From the NCBI GenBank assembly GCA_050944915.1, contig JBMNRY010000038.1:1-17228 (forward strand): a stretch of DNA of 17,228 nt, given 5' to 3'. This document shows, one piece after another, positions 1 through 7,866 of the stretch. Origin of the DNA: JBMNRY01 sp050944915 (GTDB taxonomy: Bacteria > Bacillota > Limnochordia > JAAZLZ01). Position 1 is the first letter of the stretch, and the number at the start of each line of letters is the position of its first letter. Under the pieces are notes generated by a model that saw only the letters and a program-made list of their open reading frames with translations, had not been told where the DNA came from and made no database searches. The position numbers were made by a program, and so were the translations under genes.

Positions 1-1687
1 CTGTTGGGGGTGCTTGCCCCCTTTGAGCTCCACCGGTGGAGTAGACGAAATCAATGGCAGAGCCTGCCGGAAGTTCCGTACCTGGTGGTGGATTTTGATC
101 TAAGATGGTCCCTGCCGGACGATGGGAGACCTCCGGCCAAGTATTACCTACGGACAATCCTAGCTGCTCCAATTGCCGCTGGGCATCTTCAACCATTAGA
201 CCACGCAGATCGGGCAGCTGTACCGGGGGCGCCCCTTCCCGACCCAAACTGACGATGAGGTCGACGCTGGTCCCGGTTTCCAGGCGCTGTCCAGGAGGGG
301 GATCCTGGCCGATAATTTGCCCCGGTGCTATCTGATCATGGTATTCCTCATCGATGGTTCCCACCACGAGACCGCTCCGATCGAGGGCTACCCGGGCCTC
401 CCTAAGGGGTAGCCCGATGATATCGGGGATATTCACCAACTCCGGCCCTCGACTGACTACCACTGAAATGGTTCGGAATTTCTTTACCTGTCGGTTAGCC
501 GGTGGGTTTTGGGAGATGATGTGATTGACGGGAACCTCTCCATGATAAATCCGTCGTTCCACTTCGATGTACAAATCACGGCTTTGGAGACGACTGGTGG
601 CTTCTTCCACGGTGATCCCCACTAGATCGGGAACGGTGACCTCCTCAGGGAAAATCATTTGGGGCAAGCGTTGAACCGCCCAAAAGATCCCGGCAAAAAA
701 GAATATGAAAAATAAGATGGCCATTAACCACGGTCGGCCCTGCTTTTTCCGCCGCCGTTTCTTTCCTTTACCCACCTCGTCACCTCCTTGGACCTGGTGT
801 ATTGCTGTGGCTTCAAATTCGTCAAACCGAGGCAAGACCTGGGTCGCCTCAGGGCTAAGATGACCATCAAGATGCAGGGCTCCTTGCTGTAGATCTTGGA
901 GCATCTCCTGGGCACTCCCGTAACGTTGGTTCGGGTCTTTAGCCATGGCCTTGAGGATGATGCCTTCCAGTTCCTCGGACAAATCGGGGTTAATCCGCCT
1001 TGGTCGGGGCGGATCTTCGTTAACTTGTTTTAAGGCAACGGCGATAGGACTCTCACCGGTGAAGGGTAATTGTCCCACCAACATCTCATAAAGAACTACA
1101 CCAAGGGCATATATATCCGAGCGGTTGGTCACCGGCTGCCCCTTGGCCTGTTCAGGGGAAAAATAATGGACGGAACCGATGACTAACCCCGTTTGGGTGA
1201 GGGTGGCGCTAGTGGTAGCCCTGGCGATACCGAAATCGGTCACCTTCACCTGACCGTCGTCGGTGAGGAGAATGTTATGGGGCTTAATATCCCGATGGAC
1301 CAGTTTATGACGGTGGGCATGGGAAAGGGCCAAAGCGATCCCCTGGGCGATCTCTATGGCTTTAGCCGGCGGTAGGGGACCCTCTTGCCGGATAATCTCC
1401 TTTAGGTTGCGGCCCTTGACGTACTCCATGACGATGTAGTAGATAGTACCCTCCTGGCCTACATCGTAAATGTTGACCACATTGGGATGGGACAGGCTGG
1501 CAGCAGCCTGGGCCTCCCGCCGGAAGCGGTCAACGAATTCGTCATCGGTCGCATATTGTTCCCGCAGGATTTTGACCGCGACGGGCCGATACAACAGGGT
1601 GTCCTGGGCTTTATAAACCTGGGCCATCCCGCCGTCGCCCACTTTAGCTTCGATTTTATATCTATTGGCTAATACTCGCCCGATCAT
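1..1687 (-). CDS. prkC: PASTA-domain Ser/Thr protein kinase (PrkC/PknB/Stk1 family), 3' end cut by window edge
   Basis: Membrane Ser/Thr kinase thought to sense peptidoglycan fragments through extracellular PASTA repeats and to phosphorylate cell-wall and division proteins. The minus frame is open from ATG 1687 to the window edge (about 562 codons, no stop), so the C-terminus is missing. Visible parts: glycine-rich loop GDGGMAQVY (17-25), catalytic lysine K39 in VAVKIL, HRDIKPHN (131-138) with catalytic D133, DFG (151-153), an Arg/Lys-rich stretch then one membrane helix (about 319-338), then three PASTA repeats beginning near VPDLVG, IPDIIG and LPDLRG. A good ribosome site (AAGGTGG) sits before the ATG, 13 bases after the pbpA stop. 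It is last in a cluster with its phosphatase and two FHA proteins. The kinase domain looks intact. Family assignment is very secure; ligand and targets are inferred from relatives. Confidence 0.96.
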   Translation of the reverse strand, partial: MIGRVLANRYKIEAKVGDGGMAQVYKAQDTLLYRPVAVKILREQYATDDEFVDRFRREAQAAASLSHPNVVNIYDVGQEGTIYYIVMEYVKGRNLKEIIRQEGPLPPAKAIEIAQGIALALSHAHRHKLVHRDIKPHNILLTDDGQVKVTDFGIARATTSATLTQTGLVIGSVHYFSPEQAKGQPVTNRSDIYALGVVLYEMLVGQLPFTGESPIAVALKQVNEDPPRPRRINPDLSEELEGIILKAMAKDPNQRYGSAQEMLQDLQQGALHLDGHLSPEATQVLPRFDEFEATAIHQVQGGDEVGKGKKRRRKKQGRPWLMAILFFIFFFAGIFWAVQRLPQMIFPEEVTVPDLVGITVEEATSRLQSRDLYIEVERRIYHGEVPVNHIISQNPPANRQVKKFRTISVVVSRGPELVNIPDIIGLPLREARVALDRSGLVVGTIDEEYHDQIAPGQIIGQDPPPGQRLETGTSVDLIVSLGREGAPPVQLPDLRGLMVEDAQRQLEQLGLSVGNTWPEVSHRPAGTILDQNPPPGTELPAGSAIDFVYSTGGAQRGQAPPT

Positions 1688-1700
1688 ATAGCTGCCACCT

Positions 1701-3104
1701 TTATGTACCAGATAGTCCGAAAAAGCCTTGCAAGATCTCCCGGGTGATGGTTGCCGCCAGGCCTCCTCCGGCACCGCCCCCTTCGACGATGACGGCGATG
1801 GCTATTTGAGGCGCTTTCCGAGGCGCATAAGCGATAAACCAACTATGATCAGGGCCATGGGGATTTTGGGCCGTCCCTGTCTTGCCGGCCACTCCCACCC
1901 CCGCGACACGGGCCCGTTGCCCCGTACCCCGTTCCACCACCGCCGCCATGGCTTCCCCTACCCGTTGAGCCTGCAGGGCAGTAATCGGCCGACCTATGGC
2001 CTTCCGTTGGACCTGATACTTGTTACGCCCTAAGGGATCGACGATGGTTTCGACTAGATAGGGCCGCATCATCACCCCATCATTGGCGATGGTGGCGGCC
2101 AAAACCGCCATATGGAGCGGTGTGACTGTTAGAGCCCCTTGTCCGATGGCCAGCTGGGCTAAATCGGCCCGGCCTATCTCTTCTGGGTCCGGTACATGAC
2201 CCGCGGCCAAGGGCAAATCAAATTCTAAATCACCCTTAAATCCCCAACTTTCCACCTGCTTCGACCATAGCTGCTGACCCATCTCCAGGCCTATCCGGCC
2301 AAAAACCACGTTGGAGGAGCGGGCCAAGGCATCGACTAAAGTTAAGGGACCATAGGCCAGCTCCCCCGGATTAGTCAAGGTGTAGTTGCCGATTTCCAAA
2401 CTACCCTCATCGGGGTAAATTCCATGCCAATCGACAGTCTCCGAGGCTAAGGCCGCAGCCAGGGTGAAAACCTTAAAGGCTGAGCCCGGAGGATAGCGAC
2501 CTTGAATGGCTCGATTAAGTAAAGGACTGTGGGGATCCTCCCGCAACTGGGGCCACAATTCCTCTAAGCCGTTGGGATCATAACCGGGGGAGCTGACTAA
2601 AGCCAAGATCTCACCGGTGGAGGGCACCAAGGCTACCACCGCTCCCCTTCGTTCCCCGAAGGCCTGAGCGGCCAGTTTCTGCAAACCCAAATCAAGGGTC
2701 GTAAAGATGGAATTCCCCGCAGGGCCTTTTCCTCTAGTTTTCTGCCACCACTGGACCACACTATCTTCGGGAGTCAGTCCCGCCAATTCCTCGTTATAGA
2801 CCTGTTCTAATCCACTTAGGCCCAAACGGGGATGGCTGTAACCGATGGTTGGCCCTAGAGATGGCCCTCCATGGTACTGCCGCCGATAGACTTCCCCTAC
2901 CTGAATGCTTTCCGCCAAGGATTCGCCATGGCGATCGTAAATTCCTCCCCGAGGAACCGTCTGCTGACGGGCCAACAATCGGGGGTTGCGGGGATGGAGA
3001 GCCAACTCCGGCCCCCTGACGAGCTGCCAGTAGGCGGTCATGATAAAAAGGGCGCAAAAGCCGACGGTAAACAGGTAAAGGGTTCGTAGAAGATTCTTGC
3101 CCAT
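1701..3104 (-). CDS. pbpA: Class B penicillin-binding protein (PbpA-like transpeptidase)
   Basis: Peptidoglycan D,D-transpeptidase that cross-links stem peptides outside the membrane, working with a SEDS glycosyltransferase. 467 residues: N-terminal signal-anchor helix (about 6-27), a short dimerisation region with RGGIYDRHG (52-60), and a transpeptidase domain with all three signature motifs: SAFK (S208 nucleophile, K211), SSN (263-265) and KTG (408-410). At 467 residues it is shorter than typical PBP2/MrdA or SpoVD and has no C-terminal PASTA repeats, closer to actinobacterial PbpA. Its ATG overlaps the stop of the upstream SEDS gene by one base (TAATG), so the two are probably translationally coupled. 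Whether it serves division, elongation or sporulation cannot be told from sequence; pairing with the kinase suggests phospho-control of wall growth. Confidence 0.95.
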   Translation of the reverse strand: MGKNLLRTLYLFTVGFCALFIMTAYWQLVRGPELALHPRNPRLLARQQTVPRGGIYDRHGESLAESIQVGEVYRRQYHGGPSLGPTIGYSHPRLGLSGLEQVYNEELAGLTPEDSVVQWWQKTRGKGPAGNSIFTTLDLGLQKLAAQAFGERRGAVVALVPSTGEILALVSSPGYDPNGLEELWPQLREDPHSPLLNRAIQGRYPPGSAFKVFTLAAALASETVDWHGIYPDEGSLEIGNYTLTNPGELAYGPLTLVDALARSSNVVFGRIGLEMGQQLWSKQVESWGFKGDLEFDLPLAAGHVPDPEEIGRADLAQLAIGQGALTVTPLHMAVLAATIANDGVMMRPYLVETIVDPLGRNKYQVQRKAIGRPITALQAQRVGEAMAAVVERGTGQRARVAGVGVAGKTGTAQNPHGPDHSWFIAYAPRKAPQIAIAVIVEGGGAGGGLAATITREILQGFFGLSGT

Positions 3105-4342
3105 TAGGCCCTCCCCCCTTGGGAGACGGCTAAGAGGATGCCTACCAACAGATAACTAGCAATGAGGGAACTGCCGCCATAACTGATAAAGGGCAAAGTG
3201 ATTCCCGTCATCGGGATCATTTTGATCACTCCCCCGATGATCACCAAGACCTGGATGGCCAAAACAAAACCGATCCCCGCGGCCAACAGCTGGGCAAAAT
3301 CATCCCTTTGGTCCATAGCGATGGTGATGCTGCGGGCCAAAAGGAGGTAGTAACAAAAAAGGATGGCCCCACAGCCCAGCAATCCCAATTCTTCCCCAAG
3401 GGAGGCATAGATAAAATCGGTATGGACCGCTGGGATGGCCTGGGCACCCTGGCCTGCACCCCATCCGGTGCCCCAAAAACCGCCGCCACCCAAAGCAAAA
3501 AGGGATTGGGCGATTTGATAACCACCGCCATCGATGCGGACCCAAGGGTTCCACCAGGCTGCGACCCGCACCCGAACGTGGGAGAAAAACCGATAGGCCA
3601 AAGCTCCCCCGGCCAAGGCCAGGGACATTCCCCCCAAGAGATAACCTAGACTCCCGGTGGCCACAAAGAGCAACGCCTGGAAAAGGCCGAAGAATAAAAA
3701 GGCGGCTCCTAAATCCTTTTGGGCCACCAACAGGAACATGAACAACAGCCACATCACCAACAGGGGACCCAAATAACGAAGTTCGGGGAGCATAATCCCC
3801 AAAAATCGCCGTCGAGATGTTGTCAACAGACTCCGCACATCGGCTAAGTAGGCGGCAAAAAAAATGACCAACAGGATCTTCACCGGTTCCACCGGTTCAA
3901 AACGGACCGGTCCTAAATCTAACCAACGCCTTGCCCCCCCTATTTCCTCCCCCAGAAGGGCGGTGAGGAAAAGAAGGGTTAAACCCCCGGTGGCCGCCGA
4001 ATATTTCCAATAGCGCAGCTGTTTCCAGGGGAGAAAGCGGTTCACAGCACCAACGGCAATGGTGCCGAGGAAAATCCAGCAAAATTGGCGGAAGGCCAAT
4101 TCGGGCCTTATCCGCAAGATGGCTGCTAGTCCCAGCCCCGTTAACAAATAGACCACAGGAAACAGGATCTGATCCGACTCCGGTGCCGTGGCTAGCAATA
4201 ATCCATGGCCCAGGGCTCCTAGTAAGAAGAATCCCCCGATGTAATAACCCACGGGATAGGGAGTCGACCTGCCGACGATGAACAGGGCAAGGCTAACGGT
4301 TAGCCAAGGGATGACTAGCAAGGCCCGCTCTTGGCTGCGCAT
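3104..4342 (-). CDS. SEDS peptidoglycan glycosyltransferase (FtsW/RodA/SpoVE family)
   Basis: Polytopic membrane enzyme that polymerises lipid II into glycan strands together with a class B PBP. 412 residues, mostly hydrophobic with roughly ten membrane segments. Family landmarks: GGARRWLDLGPVRFEP (135-150), QKDLGAA (208-214) with conserved D210, the loop motif HTDFIYASLGEELG (307-320) with D309, and the C-terminal signature FISYGGSS (385-392). Start ATG 4342 has a GGGGGA ribosome site located in the end of the phosphatase gene. The stop overlaps the start of pbpA, the usual arrangement of a cognate SEDS-PBP pair. I leave the symbol empty because RodA, FtsW and SpoVE cannot be separated safely from the sequence; the actinobacterial-like context favours RodA. 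Confidence 0.95.
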   Translation of the reverse strand: MRSQERALLVIPWLTVSLALFIVGRSTPYPVGYYIGGFFLLGALGHGLLLATAPESDQILFPVVYLLTGLGLAAILRIRPELAFRQFCWIFLGTIAVGAVNRFLPWKQLRYWKYSAATGGLTLLFLTALLGEEIGGARRWLDLGPVRFEPVEPVKILLVIFFAAYLADVRSLLTTSRRRFLGIMLPELRYLGPLLVMWLLFMFLLVAQKDLGAAFLFFGLFQALLFVATGSLGYLLGGMSLALAGGALAYRFFSHVRVRVAAWWNPWVRIDGGGYQIAQSLFALGGGGFWGTGWGAGQGAQAIPAVHTDFIYASLGEELGLLGCGAILFCYYLLLARSITIAMDQRDDFAQLLAAGIGFVLAIQVLVIIGGVIKMIPMTGITLPFISYGGSSLIASYLLVGILLAVSQGGRA

Positions 4343-4345
4343 AGT

Positions 4346-5044
4346 CTAATCCCCCATTTGGAGCAGGATAGCCGTCACATTATCGGGGGCTCCCCGCCGA
4401 TAGACTAAATCGATTAGGATGTCGACGATCCCTTGAGGTTCCTTCCTTTGGGCTAGATAATGGGCCAATTCTTGGTCTTCCACCACACCGGTGAGCCCAT
4501 CGGTGCACAGCAAAATCCGGTCTCCCTTTTGGACCTCGACCTGGAAGATGTCCACTTCCGTCTCCCCCGTAGTTCCTAAGGCTTTCGTCAACAGGTTCCG
4601 TTGGGGATGGCGGCGGGCTTCTTCGCCCGAAAGGCTGCCGCTACGCAACAATTCTCCCACTAGGGAATGATCTGTCGTCAGCTGGGACAATTCTCCCCGA
4701 TAAAGATAGGCCCGGCTATCGCCGATATGGGCGATCCAGGCTGCCTTGGGCAGCAGCCATAAGGCCGTAAGGGTGGTGCCCATGCCTGCTAGCTGGGGAT
4801 CTTGGGACCCCTGGCTTAATATGGCTTCATTGGCCGCTAAACAAGCTTGGCGTAGACTTTCATAGGGGTCAGCGGAGCTGATGGGGTGCCGGGCGATGGT
4901 CTCCAAAGCCAAACGGCTGGCCACTTCTCCGGCGCGATGGCCACCCATACCGTCGGCGACGGCAAAAAGGTGGTCGTGGAGGTAATAGCTGTCTTCATTA
5001 GCTTTGCGAACGAGACCGATTTCGCTGCGATAACCGATTTCCAT
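4346..5044 (-). CDS. prpC: PP2C-type Ser/Thr phosphatase (PrpC/Stp)
   Basis: Cytoplasmic metal-dependent phosphatase that removes phosphate from the PASTA kinase and its targets. 232 residues, about the usual length of bacterial stand-alone PP2C enzymes. Metal-binding motifs in order: NEDS (16-19, with E17 and D18), ADGMGGH (30-36, with D31), GDSRAYL (108-114), CTDGL (180-184, with D182) and APDNVT (219-224, with D221). Start ATG 5044 is preceded by GGGGAG, which overlaps the last codons of the upstream FHA gene, and only six bases separate the genes. The stop is three bases before the SEDS gene. In most Bacillota prpC directly precedes prkC; here two wall-synthesis genes lie between them. 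Nothing is missing from the active site. Confidence 0.95.
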   Translation of the reverse strand: MEIGYRSEIGLVRKANEDSYYLHDHLFAVADGMGGHRAGEVASRLALETIARHPISSADPYESLRQACLAANEAILSQGSQDPQLAGMGTTLTALWLLPKAAWIAHIGDSRAYLYRGELSQLTTDHSLVGELLRSGSLSGEEARRHPQRNLLTKALGTTGETEVDIFQVEVQKGDRILLCTDGLTGVVEDQELAHYLAQRKEPQGIVDILIDLVYRRGAPDNVTAILLQMGD

Positions 5045-5050
5045 CGCGGT

Positions 5051-5488
5051 TCACTCCCCATAAAGCAGTCTTGCTTCCCCTAATTCGATGCGATCACCGG
5101 GGCGCAAGCGCCTCGGCCTATCGATAGTCTGTCCGTTGAGTCTTGTACAATTTAGACTGCCTAAATCCCTCAGGAAGCAATCGGGCCCACTGACGAAGAT
5201 TTCCGCATGTTTGCCCGATATATAGGGATCGACAATCACTAAATCATTATCTTCTTGGCGTCCTAAATAAAGACCTTCCCCCACATCGATCCGTTCTCCC
5301 CGCCGCCAGGGAATCAGCTCTCCCCCTAACCATCGGAAGATCTTCACATCCGATTGGAGGGTTAGATGGCCCTCCCTGATCTTGAGGTGACCCCGGGCCT
5401 CTTGGTGGATGATCCCTACGGCCCTATGTAAAAATAGATAAAGGCCTCCGAAAAACAGAAGATTTAGGAGACGAAAAAACATATCCAT
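5051..5488 (-). CDS. Membrane-anchored FHA-domain protein (FhaB-like)
   Basis: Phosphothreonine-binding adaptor. 145 residues from ATG 5488; a GTG at 5491 and a further ATG at 5482 are also possible. The N-terminus is one hydrophobic helix (about residues 5-21), so the C-terminal FHA domain (about 72-145) should be tethered at the membrane, facing the cytoplasm. FHA landmarks: YLGRQEDND, ISGKHAEI, and SLNCTRLNG. The last differs from the usual SxNGT in having Cys for Gly. The start overlaps the stop of the upstream FHA gene (GTGATG), with no clear ribosome site of its own, so translation is probably coupled. By analogy with actinobacterial FhaB it may recruit kinase-phosphorylated partners to the wall-synthesis complex; that role is inference. 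Confidence 0.88.
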   Translation of the reverse strand: MDMFFRLLNLLFFGGLYLFLHRAVGIIHQEARGHLKIREGHLTLQSDVKIFRWLGGELIPWRRGERIDVGEGLYLGRQEDNDLVIVDPYISGKHAEIFVSGPDCFLRDLGSLNCTRLNGQTIDRPRRLRPGDRIELGEARLLYGE

Positions 5489-6207
5489 CACCGCAGCTCA
5501 ATGAGGGTGGTTCCGATGCGAAAACGTTCCCCGGACTCTAAGGTCTGGCGGGAAATCCGCTCCTCACCGACGAAAGTGCCGTTGAGACTATCTAAATCGG
5601 TCAACTCATAACCCTCAGGGGTTTTTCTGATCCGCAAATGACGGCGAGAAATATTCCGATCGGTCAGGACCACATCATTATCATCAGCCCTGCCGATGAT
5701 GACTTCTTCCTTAAGCAAAGGAAACTCCCGCCCTAATTCCGGACCGCCAACGATGACTAATTTCCCTTGGTCCCGAAGAAAGACATTGGTGTCTTCAAAA
5801 AGGGGTTCTTCCGCCAAGGGGCCTGTATCTTGTCCATCTCCCTCTTGGAAGGAGGCATCGATGGTCATCGTGCCCGGTTGTAGATCCTCGGCCGCGATAA
5901 ACTCGATTTCCGGCTCCCGGACGAAATAGTAGCCTTCCCTTTTGACTGCCTGTTGTAAATAGCCGATGAGTTCTTGCCTTAATGATGTGGAAAAGGAAGC
6001 GAGATTGGCTTGATCCCGGGGGTGGAGATAGACTTTATACATATTGGGAACATAGGTGCGGGAGATGCTGATCCGTTTGTTTTCTTCCAAGGCCCGGACC
6101 AAGCGGCGGCCGATTTCCACCGGCTGTAGCTCCCCTTGGAAGCCCCGCCGAAAAAGACCCTCCAGGAGATTTTCCAAACCTTGTTCTAGTTTCGCTAGTA
6201 ATTTCAT
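5488..6207 (-). CDS. fhaA: FhaA-like protein: DUF3662 domain plus C-terminal FHA domain
   Basis: Phosphothreonine reader of the type linked to PknB in Actinobacteria. 239 residues: an N-terminal DUF3662 domain (about 1-118), recognisable from ENLLEGLFRRGFQGELQPVE and the NKRISISRTYVPNMYKVYL region; an acidic linker (about 121-145); and an FHA domain (about 150-239) with the binding-site motifs IGRADDND (171-178), ISRRH (186-190) and SLNGT (207-211), all intact. The linker carries EDTNVF with T140, a plausible kinase target. The ATG has an AAGGCGG ribosome site and starts one base after the rlmN stop. The stop overlaps the next FHA gene. The DUF3662-FHA architecture supports the family call strongly; a partner such as an MviN-type flippase is only an analogy. 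Confidence 0.9.
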   Translation of the reverse strand: MKLLAKLEQGLENLLEGLFRRGFQGELQPVEIGRRLVRALEENKRISISRTYVPNMYKVYLHPRDQANLASFSTSLRQELIGYLQQAVKREGYYFVREPEIEFIAAEDLQPGTMTIDASFQEGDGQDTGPLAEEPLFEDTNVFLRDQGKLVIVGGPELGREFPLLKEEVIIGRADDNDVVLTDRNISRRHLRIRKTPEGYELTDLDSLNGTFVGEERISRQTLESGERFRIGTTLIELR

Positions 6208-6208
6208 C

Positions 6209-7252
6209 TTAGATCCGCCTTATTCCTTTCCCTTGGTGATGAGTCCGTAGCTGACCACAGGCAGCCTCGATATCTGCCCCCCGTTCCCGGCGGATGGTCG
6301 CTTCCAGGTTATAGGAGGCCAAAATCTCTTGAAACTGGCGCAGCTCCTGAGGCCCCGTTTGTTCAAAATCCGATGTGGTCGGATTTAACGGGATAAGATT
6401 GATATGGCACAGCAAACCCTGGAGGAGTTGTCCCAATCGCCGGGCCATGGACGGTGAATCGTTGACACCCTTGATCATTGCGTACTCAAAGGTCAACCTC
6501 CGGTTGGTTTGAGCCACGTAATCACGACAGGCGGAGATTAATTCTCCCAGGGGATAACGACGGTTAATGGGCATCAACTGGTTCCTCAATTCATCGGTGG
6601 GAGCATGGAGGGAGATAGCGAGGACGATCTGCAAATCCTCCGCGGCCAACTGTCTGATCTGGGGTACTAAACCACAGGTAGAGATGGTCAGTCGGCGGGC
6701 GGCGATGTTAAAACCTAAAGGGTGATTCCACAAGCGGATGGCCCCCATGACCTGTTCGTAATTGGCTAGGGGTTCGCCCATTCCCATGAGGACGATATTG
6801 GTGATCCGTTCTTTCACATCCCGTTGCACCGCTAAGACCTGTCCGACCAGCTCATCGACCCCCAAATTACGGACAAATCCCCCTTGTCCGGTGGCACAAA
6901 AGGAACAACCCATGGCACAACCGACTTGGGAGGAGACACAGAGGGTAAACCGATCCCCTTCGGGGATAAAAACAGTCTCGATTCGTTCTCCATCGGCCAG
7001 CTGCAACAGATATTTTCTTGTCCCATCTTTAGATACCCGCCTTTTGATCACCTGGGGGATCCTAATACAGCTGACCTGGGCGAGGCGTTGGCGCAAATCC
7101 TTGGGCAGATTATGCATGCCTTCGATTTGCAACTGGCCCTTCCCGTATAACCACTGCATGATCTGTTTGCCCCGGAAGGGCGGCTCATCGAGCCCTTTTA
7201 ATAGTTCCTGTAGGGCAGCCAAATCGGCGCCCACTAGATTAATTTTTTCCAT
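6209..7252 (-). CDS. rlmN: RlmN: dual-specificity 23S rRNA / tRNA adenine-C2 methyltransferase
   Basis: Radical SAM enzyme that methylates C2 of A2503 in 23S rRNA and A37 of some tRNAs. I choose ATG 7252 (347 residues) because GGAGGA lies at the right distance before it; an in-frame ATG at 7270 contains that ribosome site inside its coding sequence and is unlikely. Cluster-binding cysteines lie in GCAMGCSFC (C112, C116, C119), and the methyl-carrying cysteine near the C-terminus is C332 in ADIEAACGQL. MGMGEPLANY (156-165), ISLHAP (213-218) and RRERGADIEAACG are diagnostic. Length is typical. It heads the FHA-phosphatase-SEDS-PBP-kinase run; in many Bacillota it follows rsmB directly, but here a 2 kb island intervenes. 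Confidence 0.97.
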   Translation of the reverse strand: MEKINLVGADLAALQELLKGLDEPPFRGKQIMQWLYGKGQLQIEGMHNLPKDLRQRLAQVSCIRIPQVIKRRVSKDGTRKYLLQLADGERIETVFIPEGDRFTLCVSSQVGCAMGCSFCATGQGGFVRNLGVDELVGQVLAVQRDVKERITNIVLMGMGEPLANYEQVMGAIRLWNHPLGFNIAARRLTISTCGLVPQIRQLAAEDLQIVLAISLHAPTDELRNQLMPINRRYPLGELISACRDYVAQTNRRLTFEYAMIKGVNDSPSMARRLGQLLQGLLCHINLIPLNPTTSDFEQTGPQELRQFQEILASYNLEATIRRERGADIEAACGQLRTHHQGKGIRRI

Positions 7253-7280
7253 GGATTCCTCCGGGCCCACCTTTAAGCTT

Positions 7281-7286
7281 ATTATA
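7281..7286 (-). promoter_or_regulatory. Possible -10 element for the rlmN-to-kinase operon
   Basis: A perfect TATAAT on the minus strand lies about 29 bases before the rlmN start, in a 158-base AT-rich gap (7253-7409) between rlmN and the transposase gene. No good -35 hexamer is visible 16-18 bases upstream, so the call is weak. Some promoter should exist here because the upstream genes are a transposase and plus-strand genes. Nothing else is recognised in this gap apart from a poor, bulged inverted repeat. Confidence 0.35.
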
Positions 7287-7409
7287 CTAATCGAACAGCC
7301 AAACTATACCAAATGGCTCCACGGGGCGCTATATCGATTTGCTGTGATAGAAAGCAATTACGTTTATTTGAGTATAAGCGATATTTTAAGGTTTTGCCTA
7401 TTTGCACAG

Positions 7410-7811
7410 CTATTGTCCTTTCTGTTCTTCGATGTATTGCTGTACGGTAGCTTCAGAAAGGTGTCCCACAGATTCACAATAATAGCTTCTGGTCCATAAA
7501 GTTGGGAGACGGCTCTTAAGATGCGGGTATTCTTGACGGAGAATTCGTGATGAAGCACCTTTAAACTGTTGCACGACAAAATGTGGTGCCAAAGTAGGTG
7601 GTGACTTAACAAACAAATGAACGTAGTCCGGCATTATCTCCATGGCTTCTATAGCGACATCAAGTTCATTTGCTTTTTCAAAAAGAACCTCTCGCAAACG
7701 AGTTTCAACGTCGCCAACTAACACCTTGCGCCTATATTTCGGGCACCAGATGAGGTGATAGCCTATATTAAAAACAGCTTTGTTGCTTGTGGTCCATCTG
7801 TCTTTACTCAT
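7410..7811 (-). mobile_element. tnpA: IS200/IS605-family TnpA (Y1 HUH) transposase gene, altered HUH motif
   Basis: Single-strand DNA transposase of the REP/IS200 type. 133 residues, the usual length. The N-terminal GYHLIWCPKYRRKVL (17-31) and the C-terminal VQQYIEEQKG (123-132), with expected catalytic tyrosine Y126, fix the family. The metal-binding HUH motif should read D-H-V-H-L but here reads PDYVHLF (61-67): Tyr63 replaces the first histidine, one base change (CAC to TAC). This may impair cleavage. No TnpB gene is present. No clear ribosome site precedes ATG 7811; TTGACA is present on the minus strand at 7847-7842 with only a poor -10. Base composition is more AT-rich than neighbouring genes, as expected for an acquired element. 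Right-end hairpin not found, so the copy may be immobile or decaying. Confidence 0.93.
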
Positions 7812-7818
7812 ATATATA

Positions 7819-7830
7819 TTAGATATCTAA
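7819..7830. repeat. 12-bp perfect palindrome TTAGATATCTAA upstream of tnpA
   Basis: The palindrome lies 8 bases before the transposase start. A third copy of ATCTAA follows at 7836-7841, so the half-site occurs three times in 23 bases (two direct, one inverted). It overlaps the region between the TTGACA hexamer and the tnpA start. It could be a regulatory site or part of the element's left end; it could also be chance in AT-rich DNA. Confidence 0.4.
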
Positions 7831-7866
7831 CGGGCATCTAATGTCAAGCCTTTTGGGACAATTCAT

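Noticed and set aside
1..1687. Apparent lack of a long closed reading frame at the left end, suggesting a broken kinase gene
   Set aside because: The minus frame is open from ATG 1687 to the edge; I checked the frame at the start, at the HRD motif, at the membrane helix and through the third PASTA repeat, and it stays in phase. The gene is only cut by the window.
3300..3752. 150-codon minus-strand frame inside the SEDS gene
   Set aside because: Out-of-frame shadow of a clearly recognised membrane enzyme; its translation has no family resemblance.
7341..7410. Bulged inverted repeat GCTGTG-ATAG / CTAT-TTG-CACAGC after tnpA as right end of the IS
   Set aside because: The arms are short, bulged and 47 bases apart; IS200 right ends are compact hairpins. 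Likely chance in AT-rich DNA.
6762..7499. Long plus-strand open frame of 245 codons opposite rlmN and the downstream gap
   Set aside because: It is antisense to the clearly coding rlmN, has low-complexity Ser/Arg/Pro-rich translation and no recognisable family; a shadow frame.
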